A stretch of 64,000 bases of DNA from Alteromonas sp. M12 (GTDB lineage Bacteria > Pseudomonadota > Gammaproteobacteria > Enterobacterales > Alteromonadaceae): NCBI RefSeq assembly GCF_037478005.1, contig NZ_CP144164.1, positions 3,286,001-3,350,000 of the forward strand. Direction: 5' to 3'. Positions 18,822 through 28,570 of this stretch are shown one piece after another (the first letter of the stretch is position 1; each line of letters starts with the position of its first letter). The position numbers and the translations under genes are program-made. The notes under the pieces are model-generated. The model was not told where the DNA came from. It worked only from the letters and a program-made list of their open reading frames with translations, and did no database searches.

Positions 18822-19428
18822 TGATAACAACCGCTAAGTTGTCCAACTTCATTTTCACTAGCTGATTATTAGCGTTAGCGTCTAACGATGCACTATATGC
18901 TTCTTTAGCAGCGTCAAATTTAGATTGATTAACGTAAATATCACCCTTAATCTCATCTACTTGCGCAACGAATGCAGGTTGAGTAACTAAATCTAAACTA
19001 GCCATGGCTTGGTCAAATTGACTTAGCGAATTTTGTACTCTTGCCAAACGCAAATTAGCGACGCTTTTAATTGCTTCATCATCGGCGTTATTTGCCACAT
19101 ATTTCAGATGACTCGCGGCTTTTTCTAAATCGCCCTCTTCAACTGACAATTTAGCCAATTGTAATGCTGTTAGTATAGAGTAGCCGCCTTTGTTACCTGC
19201 AACAAATGCTTCCGCTTTTTGCGTGTTTTCAGATGTCAAAGTGGCACTTAACTGCTCATACGAACGCGAAGCAGCTTCTTTTTCAGCAATTTGCGTATCG
19301 TTGTAATATCTCCAACCGTACAAACCACCTACACCTAAAATAACGCCAACTGCAATTGCCAAGCCATTCTCACGCCAAAAACGTTTAATCGCTTCTACTT
19401 GTTGTTCTTCTGTTGCAAATTCTTCCAT
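18814..19428 (-). CDS. yfgM: YfgM family ancillary translocon subunit
   Basis: Inner-membrane protein with one N-terminal transmembrane segment (about residues 22-42, LAIAVGVILGVGGLYGW) and a periplasmic TPR-like domain. In E. coli YfgM associates with SecYEG and PpiD. The ATG at 19428 (MEEFATEEQQVEAIKRFW) was chosen because AGGAA lies 6 bases upstream, and that opening is the conserved family N-terminus. The frame from 19446 adds six residues without a site. 204 residues. It overlaps bamB and lies 44 bases after hisS. Confidence 0.93.
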   Translation of the reverse strand: MEEFATEEQQVEAIKRFWRENGLAIAVGVILGVGGLYGWRYYNDTQIAEKEAASRSYEQLSATLTSENTQKAEAFVAGNKGGYSILTALQLAKLSVEEGDLEKAASHLKYVANNADDEAIKSVANLRLARVQNSLSQFDQAMASLDLVTQPAFVAQVDEIKGDIYVNQSKFDAAKEAYSASLDANANNQLVKMKLDNLAVVING

Positions 19429-19472
19429 TTGATTTTCCTCGTACAACCGATAATACGTTATTGTACTTTATC

Positions 19473-20753
19473 TTATATTTTAAAATATTGAGCTAAAACT
19501 GTGCCCAGTTCATCACTGGAAATGGTTACCTGCGGAATGTCTTCACGGAGGTATTTAACCACAACTTTATTTTCATTCATTTCGTTTTCACCAATCACAA
19601 TAACGATTGGTGCACCGCTTTTATCTGCGCGTTTCATCTGCTTTTTTAAGTTTCCGCCGCCACAATGTAACTGAACTCGAAGCTGTGGAGAAGAATCTCT
19701 CAATTGCTCAGACAATTTCATGGCGTAAAGTTCCGTAGAATCTCCAAGGGCAGTCACATAAATATCAACGGGGTCAGGTACATCTGAAGTTAATCCTAAA
19801 GTTTGTAACATCAGAACGAGTCGTTCAATCCCCATTGCAAAGCCTACAGCTGTGCTAGGTTTACCACCCAATTGTTCTACCAAACCATCGTATCGGCCGC
19901 CAGCACACACTGTGCCTTGCGAGCCAAGACTTTCAGTTACCCACTCAAAAACCGTACGATTATAATAATCTAAACCACGAACCAAGCGTGGATTAATCCG
20001 GTATTGAATGCCCATATCAGTTAATTTCGAACACAAAGATTCAAAATGAGTTTTGGATTCATCATCCAAATAATCTAACAAGGTTGGCGCATCTTTAATA
20101 GCTGCCTGCACATCTGGATTTTTACTGTCCAAAACTCGCAGTGGATTGGATTCCAACCGGCGTAAACTATCTTCATCCAGTTGTGATTTTCGTGCGCTTA
20201 AATATTCGACCAAGGCATCGCGATAGTTCGCTCGTGCTTGGTTCGAACCTAACGAATTTATTTCCAGGGTTACATGCTCACTGATGCCGAACACTTTCCA
20301 TAAACGCGCGCTGAGCATAATCACTTCAACATCGATATCGGGTCCATTTAGACCGAAGGTCTCTACACCAAATTGATGAAATTGCCGATAACGTCCTTTT
20401 TGTGGACGTTCATGGCGAAACATGGGACCCATGTACCAAATACGTTGCTGTTGATTATAAATAAGACCGTGTTGATTGCCTGCACGAACACAACTTGCAG
20501 TATTTTCAGGTCGAAGGGTTAAGCTATCACCATTGCGATCTTCAAAGGTGTACATCTCTTTTTCAACGATATCAGTCACTTCACCGATAGAGCGTTTAAA
20601 TAAGTCAGTACTCTCTACAATAGGGGTGCGCAATTCTTGGTAGCCATAAGAGCCAACCACACTGCGGATCTTATCCTCTACCCATTGCCAAACACCTGAA
20701 TCAGCGGGTAAGCAATCATTCATCCCGCGAACTGCTTGAATTTGTTTTGTCAC
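19473..20753 (-). CDS. hisS: Histidyl-tRNA synthetase
   Basis: Class II aminoacyl-tRNA synthetase. It carries the N-terminal [10 protein letters not shown], motif 2 ([14 protein letters not shown]), the histidine loop [14 protein letters not shown], motif 3 [13 protein letters not shown]...GFAMGIERL, and a C-terminal anticodon-binding domain from about residue 330. 426 residues matches the family. It starts a transcription unit after the ispG terminator and is followed by yfgM, bamB and der on the same strand. Confidence 0.99.
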   Translation of the reverse strand: MTKQIQAVRGMNDCLPADSGVWQWVEDKIRSVVGSYGYQELRTPIVESTDLFKRSIGEVTDIVEKEMYTFEDRNGDSLTLRPENTASCVRAGNQHGLIYNQQQRIWYMGPMFRHERPQKGRYRQFHQFGVETFGLNGPDIDVEVIMLSARLWKVFGISEHVTLEINSLGSNQARANYRDALVEYLSARKSQLDEDSLRRLESNPLRVLDSKNPDVQAAIKDAPTLLDYLDDESKTHFESLCSKLTDMGIQYRINPRLVRGLDYYNRTVFEWVTESLGSQGTVCAGGRYDGLVEQLGGKPSTAVGFAMGIERLVLMLQTLGLTSDVPDPVDIYVTALGDSTELYAMKLSEQLRDSSPQLRVQLHCGGGNLKKQMKRADKSGAPIVIVIGENEMNENKVVVKYLREDIPQVTISSDELGTVLAQYFKI

Positions 20754-20811
20754 TAAATACGTACTCTGAAATTCGTTTCTGTATTGGCTCTCAATTTGCC
20801 AATACCCTAAT

Positions 20812-20840
20812 AAAAAAGCCCCGTATTATAGGGGCTTTGA
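20812..20840 (-). terminator. Rho-independent terminator of ispG
   Basis: AAAGCCCC, 8-base loop, GGGGCTTT; on the minus strand the stem is followed by TTTTTT. It separates the rlmN-pilF-rodZ-ispG unit from hisS. Confidence 0.8.
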
Positions 20841-20867
20841 TAGTGGTGTTACAAGTGCTAAAAAATT

Positions 20868-21986
20868 TTATCCCACCTGCTTTACATCAATCTTTCGCTT
20901 CACGTCCAGTTGTGATGCTTTGGCTCTAATGCGTTTTTCGAGTTGATCAACCAAATCATCGTTCGACAAGCGCTCTTTTTGACGCTTCCCATCTAAATAA
21001 AAACCACTCATATTGCGAGCACCGGTAAGTCCTAGGTCTGAAACTTCCGCTTCACCTGGCCCATTCACCACGCAGCCAATAATAGAGACGTCCATAGGCG
21101 TTAAAATATCTTCAACCCGTTGTTCTAGCGCATTTACCGTAGCAATCACATCGAATTCTTGACGAGAGCAGCTTGGACAAGCAATAAAGTTTATCCCTCT
21201 AGAACGTATCCGTAGCGACTTCAATATATCGAAACCAACTTTTATTTCTTCAATGGGATCAGCTGCCAGTGAAATCCGAATTGTGTCACCAATACCTTCT
21301 GCTAATAACATTCCCAAACCAACAGAACTCTTCACCGCACCTGAGCGGAAACCGCCAGCTTCAGTGATACCCAAATGCAAAGGTTGGTCAATTTTTTTAG
21401 CTAGTTCACGATAAGCACCAACCGCCAAAAATACATCAGATGCTTTAACACTGACTTTAAATTGGTCAAAATTCAACTTGTCTAAAATATCCACATGACG
21501 CATGGCTGATTCGACCAAAGCTTCAGGCGTAGGTTCGCCGTATTTTTCTTGTAGTTCTTTTTCCAAAGAACCACCGTTCACACCAATTCGAATTGGAATA
21601 TTGTTATCTTTAGCGCAATCAACAACAGAACGTACACGATCCATACTACCGATATTCCCGGGATTGATTCGTAAACAATCAACGCCATATTCAGCTACTT
21701 TCAAAGCAATTCGGTAGTCAAAATGGATGTCGGCAATAAGTGGCACTTTCACTTGCTGACGAATGAGTTTAAATGCCTCAGCAGCATCCATTGTTGGGAC
21801 AGATACCCTCACAATTTCACCCCCCACAGCAACGATACGATTAATTTGTGCCACAGTGGCATCAACATCAGTAGTGTGAGTATTTGTCATTGATTGCACA
21901 GCAATGGGAGCGCCATCACCAATAGGAACATTTCCAACATTAATACGGGTTGATTTACGACGTTTAATAGGAGATTCAGAAAACAT
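20868..21986 (-). CDS. ispG: 4-hydroxy-3-methylbut-2-enyl diphosphate synthase (flavodoxin)
   Basis: Fe4S4 enzyme of the MEP isoprenoid pathway that converts MEcPP to HMBPP. The TIM-barrel part opens with [15 protein letters not shown] and contains [10 protein letters not shown]. The cluster ligands are in the C-terminal domain: [12 protein letters not shown] (two Cys) and [11 protein letters not shown] (one Cys). 372 residues is standard. It lies 14 bases after rodZ on the same strand. Its need for a cluster ties it to the isc operon in the same window. Confidence 0.98.
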   Translation of the reverse strand: MFSESPIKRRKSTRINVGNVPIGDGAPIAVQSMTNTHTTDVDATVAQINRIVAVGGEIVRVSVPTMDAAEAFKLIRQQVKVPLIADIHFDYRIALKVAEYGVDCLRINPGNIGSMDRVRSVVDCAKDNNIPIRIGVNGGSLEKELQEKYGEPTPEALVESAMRHVDILDKLNFDQFKVSVKASDVFLAVGAYRELAKKIDQPLHLGITEAGGFRSGAVKSSVGLGMLLAEGIGDTIRISLAADPIEEIKVGFDILKSLRIRSRGINFIACPSCSRQEFDVIATVNALEQRVEDILTPMDVSIIGCVVNGPGEAEVSDLGLTGARNMSGFYLDGKRQKERLSNDDLVDQLEKRIRAKASQLDVKRKIDVKQVG

Positions 21987-22000
21987 ATAAGTACCTTTAA

Positions 22001-22936
22001 CTATGAAGCAAATGGCAGTGAAAATTTAGCTGACTTCCCAGCTTCAAATCGAGACATGTCTACCCGCACGCCGTCATAACTAATCTGCACCACATCTGGA
22101 GCCCCTAACGTTACTTCGAAAGGAGCAACACCTGAAACCGTCATTACTCGGCCTTGTTTTTTCACTCCATAGGCGATTGCTTCGCCCGTTGCATCGACAA
22201 GGTTCATCCAACAATTGTCTGAAAATTCAAACACCAACTCAATGTTATCAATTGCATTTTGCTGCTGTTCAAAAGTGCTTGGGATCTCAGGCTGTTCAGC
22301 ATTTAGCGCATTGATAGACTCGTCGACACCAGACTCATTTTGTTCAGGAAGATTGGCAGTATCCTGCGCGATTTGCGCGCTAATGATTAAATCATCCGCT
22401 GTAGGCTGTTCCGAAATAGCATTATCTTCAGAATCAGTTTGCATATTTAAACTCGCTGTTGAGTCGCTCGCATTTTGCGTTTCGAGCGCTTCAATAACTT
22501 GGCTTGTATCTGAGCCAGTGCTGTCAGAAGAGTCTTGCTGTAACCACCAGATGACAACTAATGCTAAAAGTGCCACTACTATGCCGTAAGTTATTAACAT
22601 TAATCGGTCATCACTGGCTTGTTTAGCCACTCGCTTTGAAAAGCTTTGTAATTTTGCGGGCTCTTTTTCCACTTCAGTTTGAGAAGCAAATGCTTCAAGA
22701 ATGATATCTTCTTTTACATTAACTTGTTTGGCATATAACTTTAGATACCCTTTGGTGAATGTCATTGAGATTTTAGGATCGTATTCATCCGACTCTATCG
22801 CTTCAATAATATTCACTTTGAGATGTAATTTATTAGCAATATCCGCTGATTTTAGCCCAGCTTTTTCTCGCGCCTCTTTTAAAATCGCACCAGGTCCTTT
22901 GACGTTTACTGGTTGTTCTAGTTGTTCTTCTGTCAT
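22001..22936 (-). CDS. rodZ: Cytoskeleton protein RodZ
   Basis: Bitopic membrane protein linking MreB to the cell-wall machinery and keeping rod shape. An N-terminal helix-turn-helix of the Xre type ([34 protein letters not shown]) is followed by a basic region, one transmembrane segment (about residues 113-131), a periplasmic Ser/Gln/Asn-rich linker and a C-terminal beta domain ([20 protein letters not shown]). The ATG overlaps the pilF stop by 4 bases, so translation is coupled. The gene order pilF-rodZ-ispG is the usual one. Confidence 0.95.
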   Translation of the reverse strand: MTEEQLEQPVNVKGPGAILKEAREKAGLKSADIANKLHLKVNIIEAIESDEYDPKISMTFTKGYLKLYAKQVNVKEDIILEAFASQTEVEKEPAKLQSFSKRVAKQASDDRLMLITYGIVVALLALVVIWWLQQDSSDSTGSDTSQVIEALETQNASDSTASLNMQTDSEDNAISEQPTADDLIISAQIAQDTANLPEQNESGVDESINALNAEQPEIPSTFEQQQNAIDNIELVFEFSDNCWMNLVDATGEAIAYGVKKQGRVMTVSGVAPFEVTLGAPDVVQISYDGVRVDMSRFEAGKSAKFSLPFAS

Positions 22937-24231
22937 TTCTGTTCTACCGCTTGGGGATCAATCACTATCAACTTTTTTCCTACATGTATAGACGAGGCAT
23001 CTGCAAGATCATTCCAATCTATCAGGCTCTGTATTTTGACATTATACTTCAACGAAATGCGATATAAATTTTCGCCTTTCTGTACAACATGATATTGCTG
23101 CACTGTCTCTTTTTTAGCTTGTGATGCTATTTCTTGTGCTGACTCTAAATCCTTGCCTTGTTGAAGGTTTTCTTGAGCTTGCATATCGTCAACTGGATAA
23201 TCATCAGCAGTCGATTGTTTATTTAGCTTTTGTTGCTCTTTAGTTTTGCTTGATTGGTTTGTTTGCGCATTTACCACCGGAGTTACGGTTTTATTCACCA
23301 GCGCTTCGCTTTGTTTGTCATTATTTGGCTGCAGATTCTGGGTTTGACCATTGTCAGCATTAAGCGGATCTGAAACAGGCGTTTGCGGTACTTGATTTTC
23401 TATCTTGTTGCTATTTGGTTTGAGCTTTTTAGAGACTTTTTGAGTGCTTACTAAATTAGCTAGATTTTGTCTATTTTGAATATATTTTAATGTATTAGGA
23501 TGAGACGGGTACATACCGATTAACATGTCTCCATAGCCTTTTGCTACATCATTATTATTTAAAGCTTGCTCAATGATAATTGACATCCACAAGGTGTCAG
23601 GCGTTACTCTGGAGTTTTTCTCCAAACGTCGCAAATTAAGTTTTGCCTCTTCCCACTGTTGCTGTTGCATTTGCAACTCAACGAGTAATTTTAAGGCTTT
23701 GGCTCTGGACGGCTGATGATTCAACGAGCTTTGTAGATAAGTCAAAGCGTCCTCTATCTGTCCCTGACTTTGGCTGCATAAGGCTAAATTTTCATAGGTT
23801 TCTGCGGTCGAAATATAATTTGCGCTATTAACGGCTTTAAGGAAATACTCTTTTGCTTCAACGTATTGGCCATTTTCACATAAAAAAGCACCATAAGAAT
23901 TAGCAATGTCGGGGTTTTTCGGATCGAAAGCCAAGGCTTTTTGGTAGGCTTCATCAGCGAGCGCTATTTCATCTACTTGCTGATAGTAATAGGCCATACT
24001 AAAGTGCGCATCAGCAAGGCGGGGAGCAAATTTTAGGGCCTTATCTAAATTAAATTTAGCCTGACTAAAATTGCCATTTTTTAAATAAGTTAAGCCCAAT
24101 GAAATTCTATTTTTAGCCGCTGCTATGGGATCGAAGTCATCACTCGCTTTAAAACCTTCAGGTAAAGGCTCGCTCACACAAGCGGAGAGAAATATCATTG
24201 CGATAATCAAAAAACTACGCATATAACTCAC
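22933..24231 (-). CDS. pilF: Type IV pilus biogenesis lipoprotein PilF/PilW with C-terminal LysM
   Basis: Pilotin-type TPR lipoprotein needed for PilQ secretin assembly. The signal peptide ends FLSACVSEP (lipobox). Tandem TPRs run from about residue 38 to 270 (ISLGLTYLKNGNFSQAKFNLDKALKFAP and following). A long Gln/Asn/Lys-rich linker comes next, then a LysM motif (YHVVQKGENLYRISLKYNVK...DWNDL, about residues 380-427) that should bind peptidoglycan. Ordinary PilF is about 250 residues without LysM, so this 432-residue form is an unusual extension. It is preceded by rlmN and overlaps rodZ. Confidence 0.9.
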   Translation of the reverse strand: MSYMRSFLIIAMIFLSACVSEPLPEGFKASDDFDPIAAAKNRISLGLTYLKNGNFSQAKFNLDKALKFAPRLADAHFSMAYYYQQVDEIALADEAYQKALAFDPKNPDIANSYGAFLCENGQYVEAKEYFLKAVNSANYISTAETYENLALCSQSQGQIEDALTYLQSSLNHQPSRAKALKLLVELQMQQQQWEEAKLNLRRLEKNSRVTPDTLWMSIIIEQALNNNDVAKGYGDMLIGMYPSHPNTLKYIQNRQNLANLVSTQKVSKKLKPNSNKIENQVPQTPVSDPLNADNGQTQNLQPNNDKQSEALVNKTVTPVVNAQTNQSSKTKEQQKLNKQSTADDYPVDDMQAQENLQQGKDLESAQEIASQAKKETVQQYHVVQKGENLYRISLKYNVKIQSLIDWNDLADASSIHVGKKLIVIDPQAVEQK

Positions 24232-24289
24232 TTACGTTAGGGATTATTTAGATTGACCTATGCTAACTGCTTGTTGGGTACTAATCCAA

Positions 24290-25426
24290 TTAGTTGGCAA
24301 TTTTTACTGAAATTTGTTCGCCTTTCTGCTGTTTTTTCAGCATACGTTTAGTGCGATCCACCACGTCACCAACTAATTGCCCACACGCAGCATCAATATC
24401 ATCACCGCGCGTTCTTCGCACCACTACTGTTATGCCGTAATCCATAAGCACTTTAGCAAAGCGATCAATTCGAGAATTACTTGAACACGTATAGGGTGAT
24501 CCAGGATAAGGATTGAAAGGTATCAGGTTAATTTTACAAGGTGTCTCTTTAAGCACTTTAGCTAAAAGGTGCGCCTGATCAGTACTGTCGTTAATGCCGT
24601 TTAACATTACATACTCTACAGTTACTTTCCCCTGATTCGCATTAGACTTAGCCAAGTAGCGTCTAACACCAGCTAAAAACTCTTCAATCGGGTATTTTTT
24701 GTTAACCGGTACTATTTCATCTCGCAAATCATTGGTCGGAGCGTGCAAAGAAATTGCCAGCGCCACATCAATCATATCGCCAAGTTTATCCAGGGCTGGC
24801 ACCACACCTGAGGTGCTTAATGTCACTCTGCGTTTGGACAAACCAAAACCAAGATCATCCAGCATGATTTCCATCGCTGGCACCACATGTTTCAAATTCA
24901 ACAATGGTTCGCCCATGCCCATCATAACAACATTGGTGATAGGTCGTTTCGCGGTGTCTTTTGACAAACCAATAGTGATTGCGACTCGCCATACCTGTCC
25001 AATAATCTCAGATACAGTCAAATTACGGTTGAAACCTTGTTGCGCGGTAGAGCAAAACGTACATTCTAATGCGCAGCCTACTTGCGAAGATACGCATAGG
25101 GTTGCGCGATCGCCATCTGGTATCCAAACAGTTTCTACTTCTTGCCCACCATCTAATTTCAACGCAAACTTGATAGTCCCATCAGTCGCATTTTGTTGAT
25201 AAGCAATTTCTGGTGCACGAATTTCACAACGCTCAATTAATTTAGCGCGCAATGACTTATTGAAGTTAGTCATTTTTTCGAAGTCTGTTTCACCTTGCTG
25301 ATAAATCCATTTCATCATTTGATCGGCACGAAATGGTTTTTCGCCCATAGACGCAAAAAACTCTCGCATCCCTTGGCGATTAAAATCTAACAAATTGGTT
25401 TTAGCCACTTGATGGACTACAGACAT
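24290..25426 (-). CDS. rlmN: Dual-specificity RNA methyltransferase RlmN
   Basis: Radical-SAM enzyme that methylates C2 of A2503 in 23S rRNA and A37 in some tRNAs. The radical-SAM cluster motif is C118-x3-C122-x2-C125 ([16 protein letters not shown]). GMGEPLLN follows, and the resolving cysteine is in DAACGQL near residue 350. 378 residues is typical. It is the first gene of rlmN-pilF-rodZ-ispG and stands just downstream of ndk, as in many gammaproteobacteria. Confidence 0.98.
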   Translation of the reverse strand: MSVVHQVAKTNLLDFNRQGMREFFASMGEKPFRADQMMKWIYQQGETDFEKMTNFNKSLRAKLIERCEIRAPEIAYQQNATDGTIKFALKLDGGQEVETVWIPDGDRATLCVSSQVGCALECTFCSTAQQGFNRNLTVSEIIGQVWRVAITIGLSKDTAKRPITNVVMMGMGEPLLNLKHVVPAMEIMLDDLGFGLSKRRVTLSTSGVVPALDKLGDMIDVALAISLHAPTNDLRDEIVPVNKKYPIEEFLAGVRRYLAKSNANQGKVTVEYVMLNGINDSTDQAHLLAKVLKETPCKINLIPFNPYPGSPYTCSSNSRIDRFAKVLMDYGITVVVRRTRGDDIDAACGQLVGDVVDRTKRMLKKQQKGEQISVKIAN

Positions 25427-25490
25427 AAAACAAACAACCTCAATTAAAACTAAACGAATTGTACAATTTATAAGCTAACTTTACTACGAC

Positions 25491-25515
25491 AAAAGGGGAG
25501 CAAAGCTCCCCTTTT
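25491..25515. terminator. Terminator after ndk
   Basis: AAAAGGGGAGC, AAA loop, GCTCCCCTTTT: an 11-bp perfect stem 17 bases after the ndk stop. It separates ndk from rlmN on the same strand. Confidence 0.85.
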
Positions 25516-25531
25516 GAATAAAGCTATTTGC

Positions 25532-25963
25532 TTATCGTGTGCGTGGGCAGATTTCTTCGTCAGAGAAGAAGTAAGCGATCTCACGAGCAGCAGATTCTGT
25601 AGCATCAGAACCGTGTACTGCGTTTTCATCAATAGAAGCAGCGTAATCAGCACGAAGAGTACCGGCTAATGCTTCTGCAGGGTTAGTAGCACCCATGATT
25701 TCACGATGACGTAAAACAGCGTTCTCGCCTTCTAAAACCTGAACCACAACTGGGCCAGATGTCATGAAAGAAACTAGAGCACCAAAGAAAGGACGCTCAC
25801 TGTGTTCTGCGTAAAATCCTTCTGCTTGTTCTTTGCTTAAATGCAACATTTTAGAAGCAACGATGCGCAAACCCGCTGACTCGAAACGATTATAGATCGC
25901 ACCGATAACATTTTTTGCTACGGCGTCTGGTTTGATGATTGAAAAAGTACGTTCTAAGGCCAT
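25532..25963 (-). CDS. ndk: Nucleoside diphosphate kinase
   Basis: Balances NTP pools by transferring the gamma-phosphate through a phosphohistidine. Active-site H117 lies in [13 protein letters not shown]. The N-terminal [15 protein letters not shown] is the family signature. 143 residues is standard. It has its own terminator at 25491-25515. Confidence 0.99.
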   Translation of the reverse strand: MALERTFSIIKPDAVAKNVIGAIYNRFESAGLRIVASKMLHLSKEQAEGFYAEHSERPFFGALVSFMTSGPVVVQVLEGENAVLRHREIMGATNPAEALAGTLRADYAASIDENAVHGSDATESAAREIAYFFSDEEICPRTR

Positions 25964-26257
25964 TGACAGGTCTCCGATTACATAAAAAAGTATTAGATAA
26001 AATTTCCGCGCGGATTATATGCAACTTTGCCCTCAATGACTAATTTATCTGACAAATTGGCTAAATATTTTTATTTAAGCTGTAACAAAAGATCAACAGT
26101 GCTGAAAGAAACACCAATAATCCCACTCGAATTTGCCATTAAAAGTCAGCTAAACGATTAATCGTCACAATTACTTCATACAAGTGTAGCAAATATTTAA
26201 TTTCCAACTCTTAATGTAACCGGCTGATTTCAATCACATATCGATAACGGAACAATA
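25964..26257. other. Divergent promoter region of ndk and the lipoprotein
   Basis: About 294 bases of AT-rich sequence between divergent genes, with no convincing small ORF. It should hold both promoters. A segment near 26080-26092 (CTGTAACAAAAG) loosely resembles half a Pho box but has no second half at the right spacing. Confidence 0.4.
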
Positions 26258-28144
26258 ATGAAAGATCAGCTAAAAAAACTAAAATTAGGTCTAGTTGCCC
26301 TAGCAGTGGTAACTGCATTAGGTGGATGTACTCTTGATGGTGACGATGGTCAAGATGGCGCAACAGGTGCACAAGGTATCGCAGGGACAGATGGCACTGA
26401 CGGTACAAATGGAGTTGATGGTCAGAGTTTACCTCGCGAGTTAGCGATTGAAGTGGTTGGCAGATTCTCTGCAGGTGGCGTCGAGATATACGGTAAAAGT
26501 GCCGCCGAAATTGTCCAGTTCCATGCAACATCACAATCTGCATTTGCGATTAATGCCGCTCTAAACCAAGTAGAGGTTATTTCCTTAAGCAATATACCAA
26601 CGGCTGCAGTTGGCAATCCAATAACAGATACTAGCTTGACTTCACAAGCGTTCACTTTCCCAAGTAGTGTTAGCGTAAAAGATGCAGACGGTATTGATCA
26701 AACCGTGGCACTAGGTGTGGCTAATTCAATTGCTATAAACGGCGATTTGCTGGCCCTTGCTGTAGAGGGAGAAACGAAAACAGATAATGGCGCAGTATTG
26801 TTCTATTCATTAGATGCCTTAGGTCAAGGAACCTTCTTAAAAGCAGTTCTAACCGGTGCTCTACCCGACATGGTAACGTTCAGTGAAGATGGCAGTTTGG
26901 CCCTGATTGCCAATGAAGGTGAGCCTGATAGCGATTACGATGTTGACCCAGAAGGTAGTATTTCCGTTGTATCGATAACAGACATGGTTCCGGCCGATTT
27001 AGCTCAAACCATAAACTTGACTACCGACATGGTGTTCTCCAACGATACTTTAGATGACGAAGATTATGATACAGATGAAGAGCGCAGAGCATTGCTCGCA
27101 TCTACAGGTGTCAAATTTGCAGGACCAGATGGCACTAGCGTAGCGCAAGATTTAGAACCTGAGTATATTGCAATGAGTGCTGATGGTAAGAAGGCCTATG
27201 TTTCACTACAAGAAGCCAATGCCATTGGTATTATTGATTTGAATGATATGACTATTGAAGTTAAAGGCTTAGGTTTCAAAGATTGGGGAACGTATGAATT
27301 AGACTTCACTAATAAAGATGAAATCCCAAGCTTTAGCAATGTACCTGGCTTATTCGGAATGTATCAACCAGACACGATTGCCACATACCAATGGAATGGC
27401 GCGACTTTTATTTTATCGGCTAACGAAGGTGACTCCAAAGATTGGAACGCATATAGCGAAGAAGTTCGAGTCGAAGATATCATTGACCCAGATGAGCTGA
27501 ATATGCAGCTTTCTGATGAGTTACAAGCAATCTACGACGCTAGTGGTGCTGATGATGGTTTAGGCCGCCTCAAAGTAACCACTGCGTTAGGTGATGCGGA
27601 CCAAGACGGCGTTTATGAAGCACTTTATGCTTACGGTTCTCGCTCTTTCTCAATTTGGGATCAAAACATTAATCAAGTCTTTGACTCCGGTGATGACTTC
27701 GAAAAGATATCCGCTGCAATCTTAGGTAACGATTTCAACAGCGCGCACACCGAAAATAAAGGTGATAACCGTTCTGATGATAAAGGCGGCGAGCCTGAGG
27801 CTATTGCAGTTGGCGAAATTAATGGTCGTACCTACGCGTTTATCGGTTTAGAGCGTTCCGGTGATTTGTTCACCTATGACGTTACCAATCCTTTCAATGT
27901 CGCTTTTGTTGCACACAATAATAACCGCGACTTCAATACCGACTTTGAATTGGATGACGACCTAGATAACCCTTGTGATGAAGCAGAAGGCATGGATTGT
28001 TCCGAGGTGGCAGAGTCTGGTGATCTGGGTCCCGAAAGCATCAAGTTTGTATCAGCAGAACAAAGTCCAAATGGCAATGCATTGCTTATTATTGGTAATG
28101 AAGTCAGTGGTACAGTTACTGTGTATCAAGTTACTGAAAAGTAA
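26258..28144 (+). CDS. Choice-of-anchor I type lipoprotein with collagen-like N-terminus
   Basis: A 628-residue exported lipoprotein. The signal peptide ends at the lipobox ALGGC (about residue 23). A run of Gly-X-Y triplets follows (GDDGQDGATGAQG...GTDGTNGVDGQ, about residues 28-52), which is collagen-like. The remainder is a beta-propeller-like body with PDMVTFSEDGSLALIANEGEP, EYIAMSADGKKAYVSLQEANAI and LGPESIKF, matching what I know as choice-of-anchor-I proteins, often noted as phosphatase- or esterase-like. Many Asp-rich loops suggest calcium binding. It is monocistronic with a strong terminator. Enzymatic activity is not established by the sequence. Confidence 0.82.
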   Translation: MKDQLKKLKLGLVALAVVTALGGCTLDGDDGQDGATGAQGIAGTDGTDGTNGVDGQSLPRELAIEVVGRFSAGGVEIYGKSAAEIVQFHATSQSAFAINAALNQVEVISLSNIPTAAVGNPITDTSLTSQAFTFPSSVSVKDADGIDQTVALGVANSIAINGDLLALAVEGETKTDNGAVLFYSLDALGQGTFLKAVLTGALPDMVTFSEDGSLALIANEGEPDSDYDVDPEGSISVVSITDMVPADLAQTINLTTDMVFSNDTLDDEDYDTDEERRALLASTGVKFAGPDGTSVAQDLEPEYIAMSADGKKAYVSLQEANAIGIIDLNDMTIEVKGLGFKDWGTYELDFTNKDEIPSFSNVPGLFGMYQPDTIATYQWNGATFILSANEGDSKDWNAYSEEVRVEDIIDPDELNMQLSDELQAIYDASGADDGLGRLKVTTALGDADQDGVYEALYAYGSRSFSIWDQNINQVFDSGDDFEKISAAILGNDFNSAHTENKGDNRSDDKGGEPEAIAVGEINGRTYAFIGLERSGDLFTYDVTNPFNVAFVAHNNNRDFNTDFELDDDLDNPCDEAEGMDCSEVAESGDLGPESIKFVSAEQSPNGNALLIIGNEVSGTVTVYQVTEK

Positions 28145-28173
28145 TTAGGTTAAATACACGCCTTATAAAAACT

Positions 28174-28201
28174 AAAAAACCCGGAATTTCCGGGTTTTTT
28201 T
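28174..28201. terminator. Bidirectional terminator between lipoprotein gene and fdx
   Basis: AAAAAACCCGGA, ATT loop, TCCGGGTTTTTT: symmetric stem with A and T runs on both sides, between convergent genes. Confidence 0.9.
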
Positions 28202-28222
28202 ATCTAAATGAGCGAACGAAAA

Positions 28223-28561
28223 TTAATGTCCTTCACTTACCTGATTGACTGTATATTTTGGAATTTCAACAACCAAATCTTCGTCTTGAACAACAGCCTG
28301 ACAACCCAAGCGAGATTCAGGTTCAAGTCCCCAAGCCTTATCTAACATATCTTCTTCCAAATCATCTGCTTCGCCTAAGGACTCTAATCCTTCTCGGATC
28401 AGGACATGGCATGTGGTACATGCACATACTTTTTCGCACGCATGTTCAATTCCGATACCATTTTTTAAAGCAACATCCAATACAGAAGTGCCTTTATCGG
28501 CTTCCAAAACAGCGCCATCTGGACACAATTCTGCGTGGGGTAAAAATATAATTTGTGGCAT
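28223..28561 (-). CDS. fdx: ISC-system [2Fe-2S] ferredoxin
   Basis: Electron donor for Fe-S cluster assembly on IscU. An adrenodoxin-type fold with cluster cysteines in EHACEKVCACTTCHV (C-x5-C-x2-C) and a distal Cys in LGCQAVV. 112 residues, as in E. coli Fdx. It lies 9 bases after hscA and is the last gene of the isc operon before a terminator. No iscX gene follows. Confidence 0.97.
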   Translation of the reverse strand: MPQIIFLPHAELCPDGAVLEADKGTSVLDVALKNGIGIEHACEKVCACTTCHVLIREGLESLGEADDLEEDMLDKAWGLEPESRLGCQAVVQDEDLVVEIPKYTVNQVSEGH

Positions 28562-28570
28562 TACTGCTCC

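Noticed and set aside
26080..26092. CTGTAACAAAAG resembling half a Pho box before the choice-of-anchor-I gene
   Set aside because: The second 7-base half at 11-base spacing is missing, so phosphate control is not supported.
28144..28223. Possible iscX after fdx
   Set aside because: Only a terminator fits in the gap and the next gene is on the other strand, so iscX is not here.
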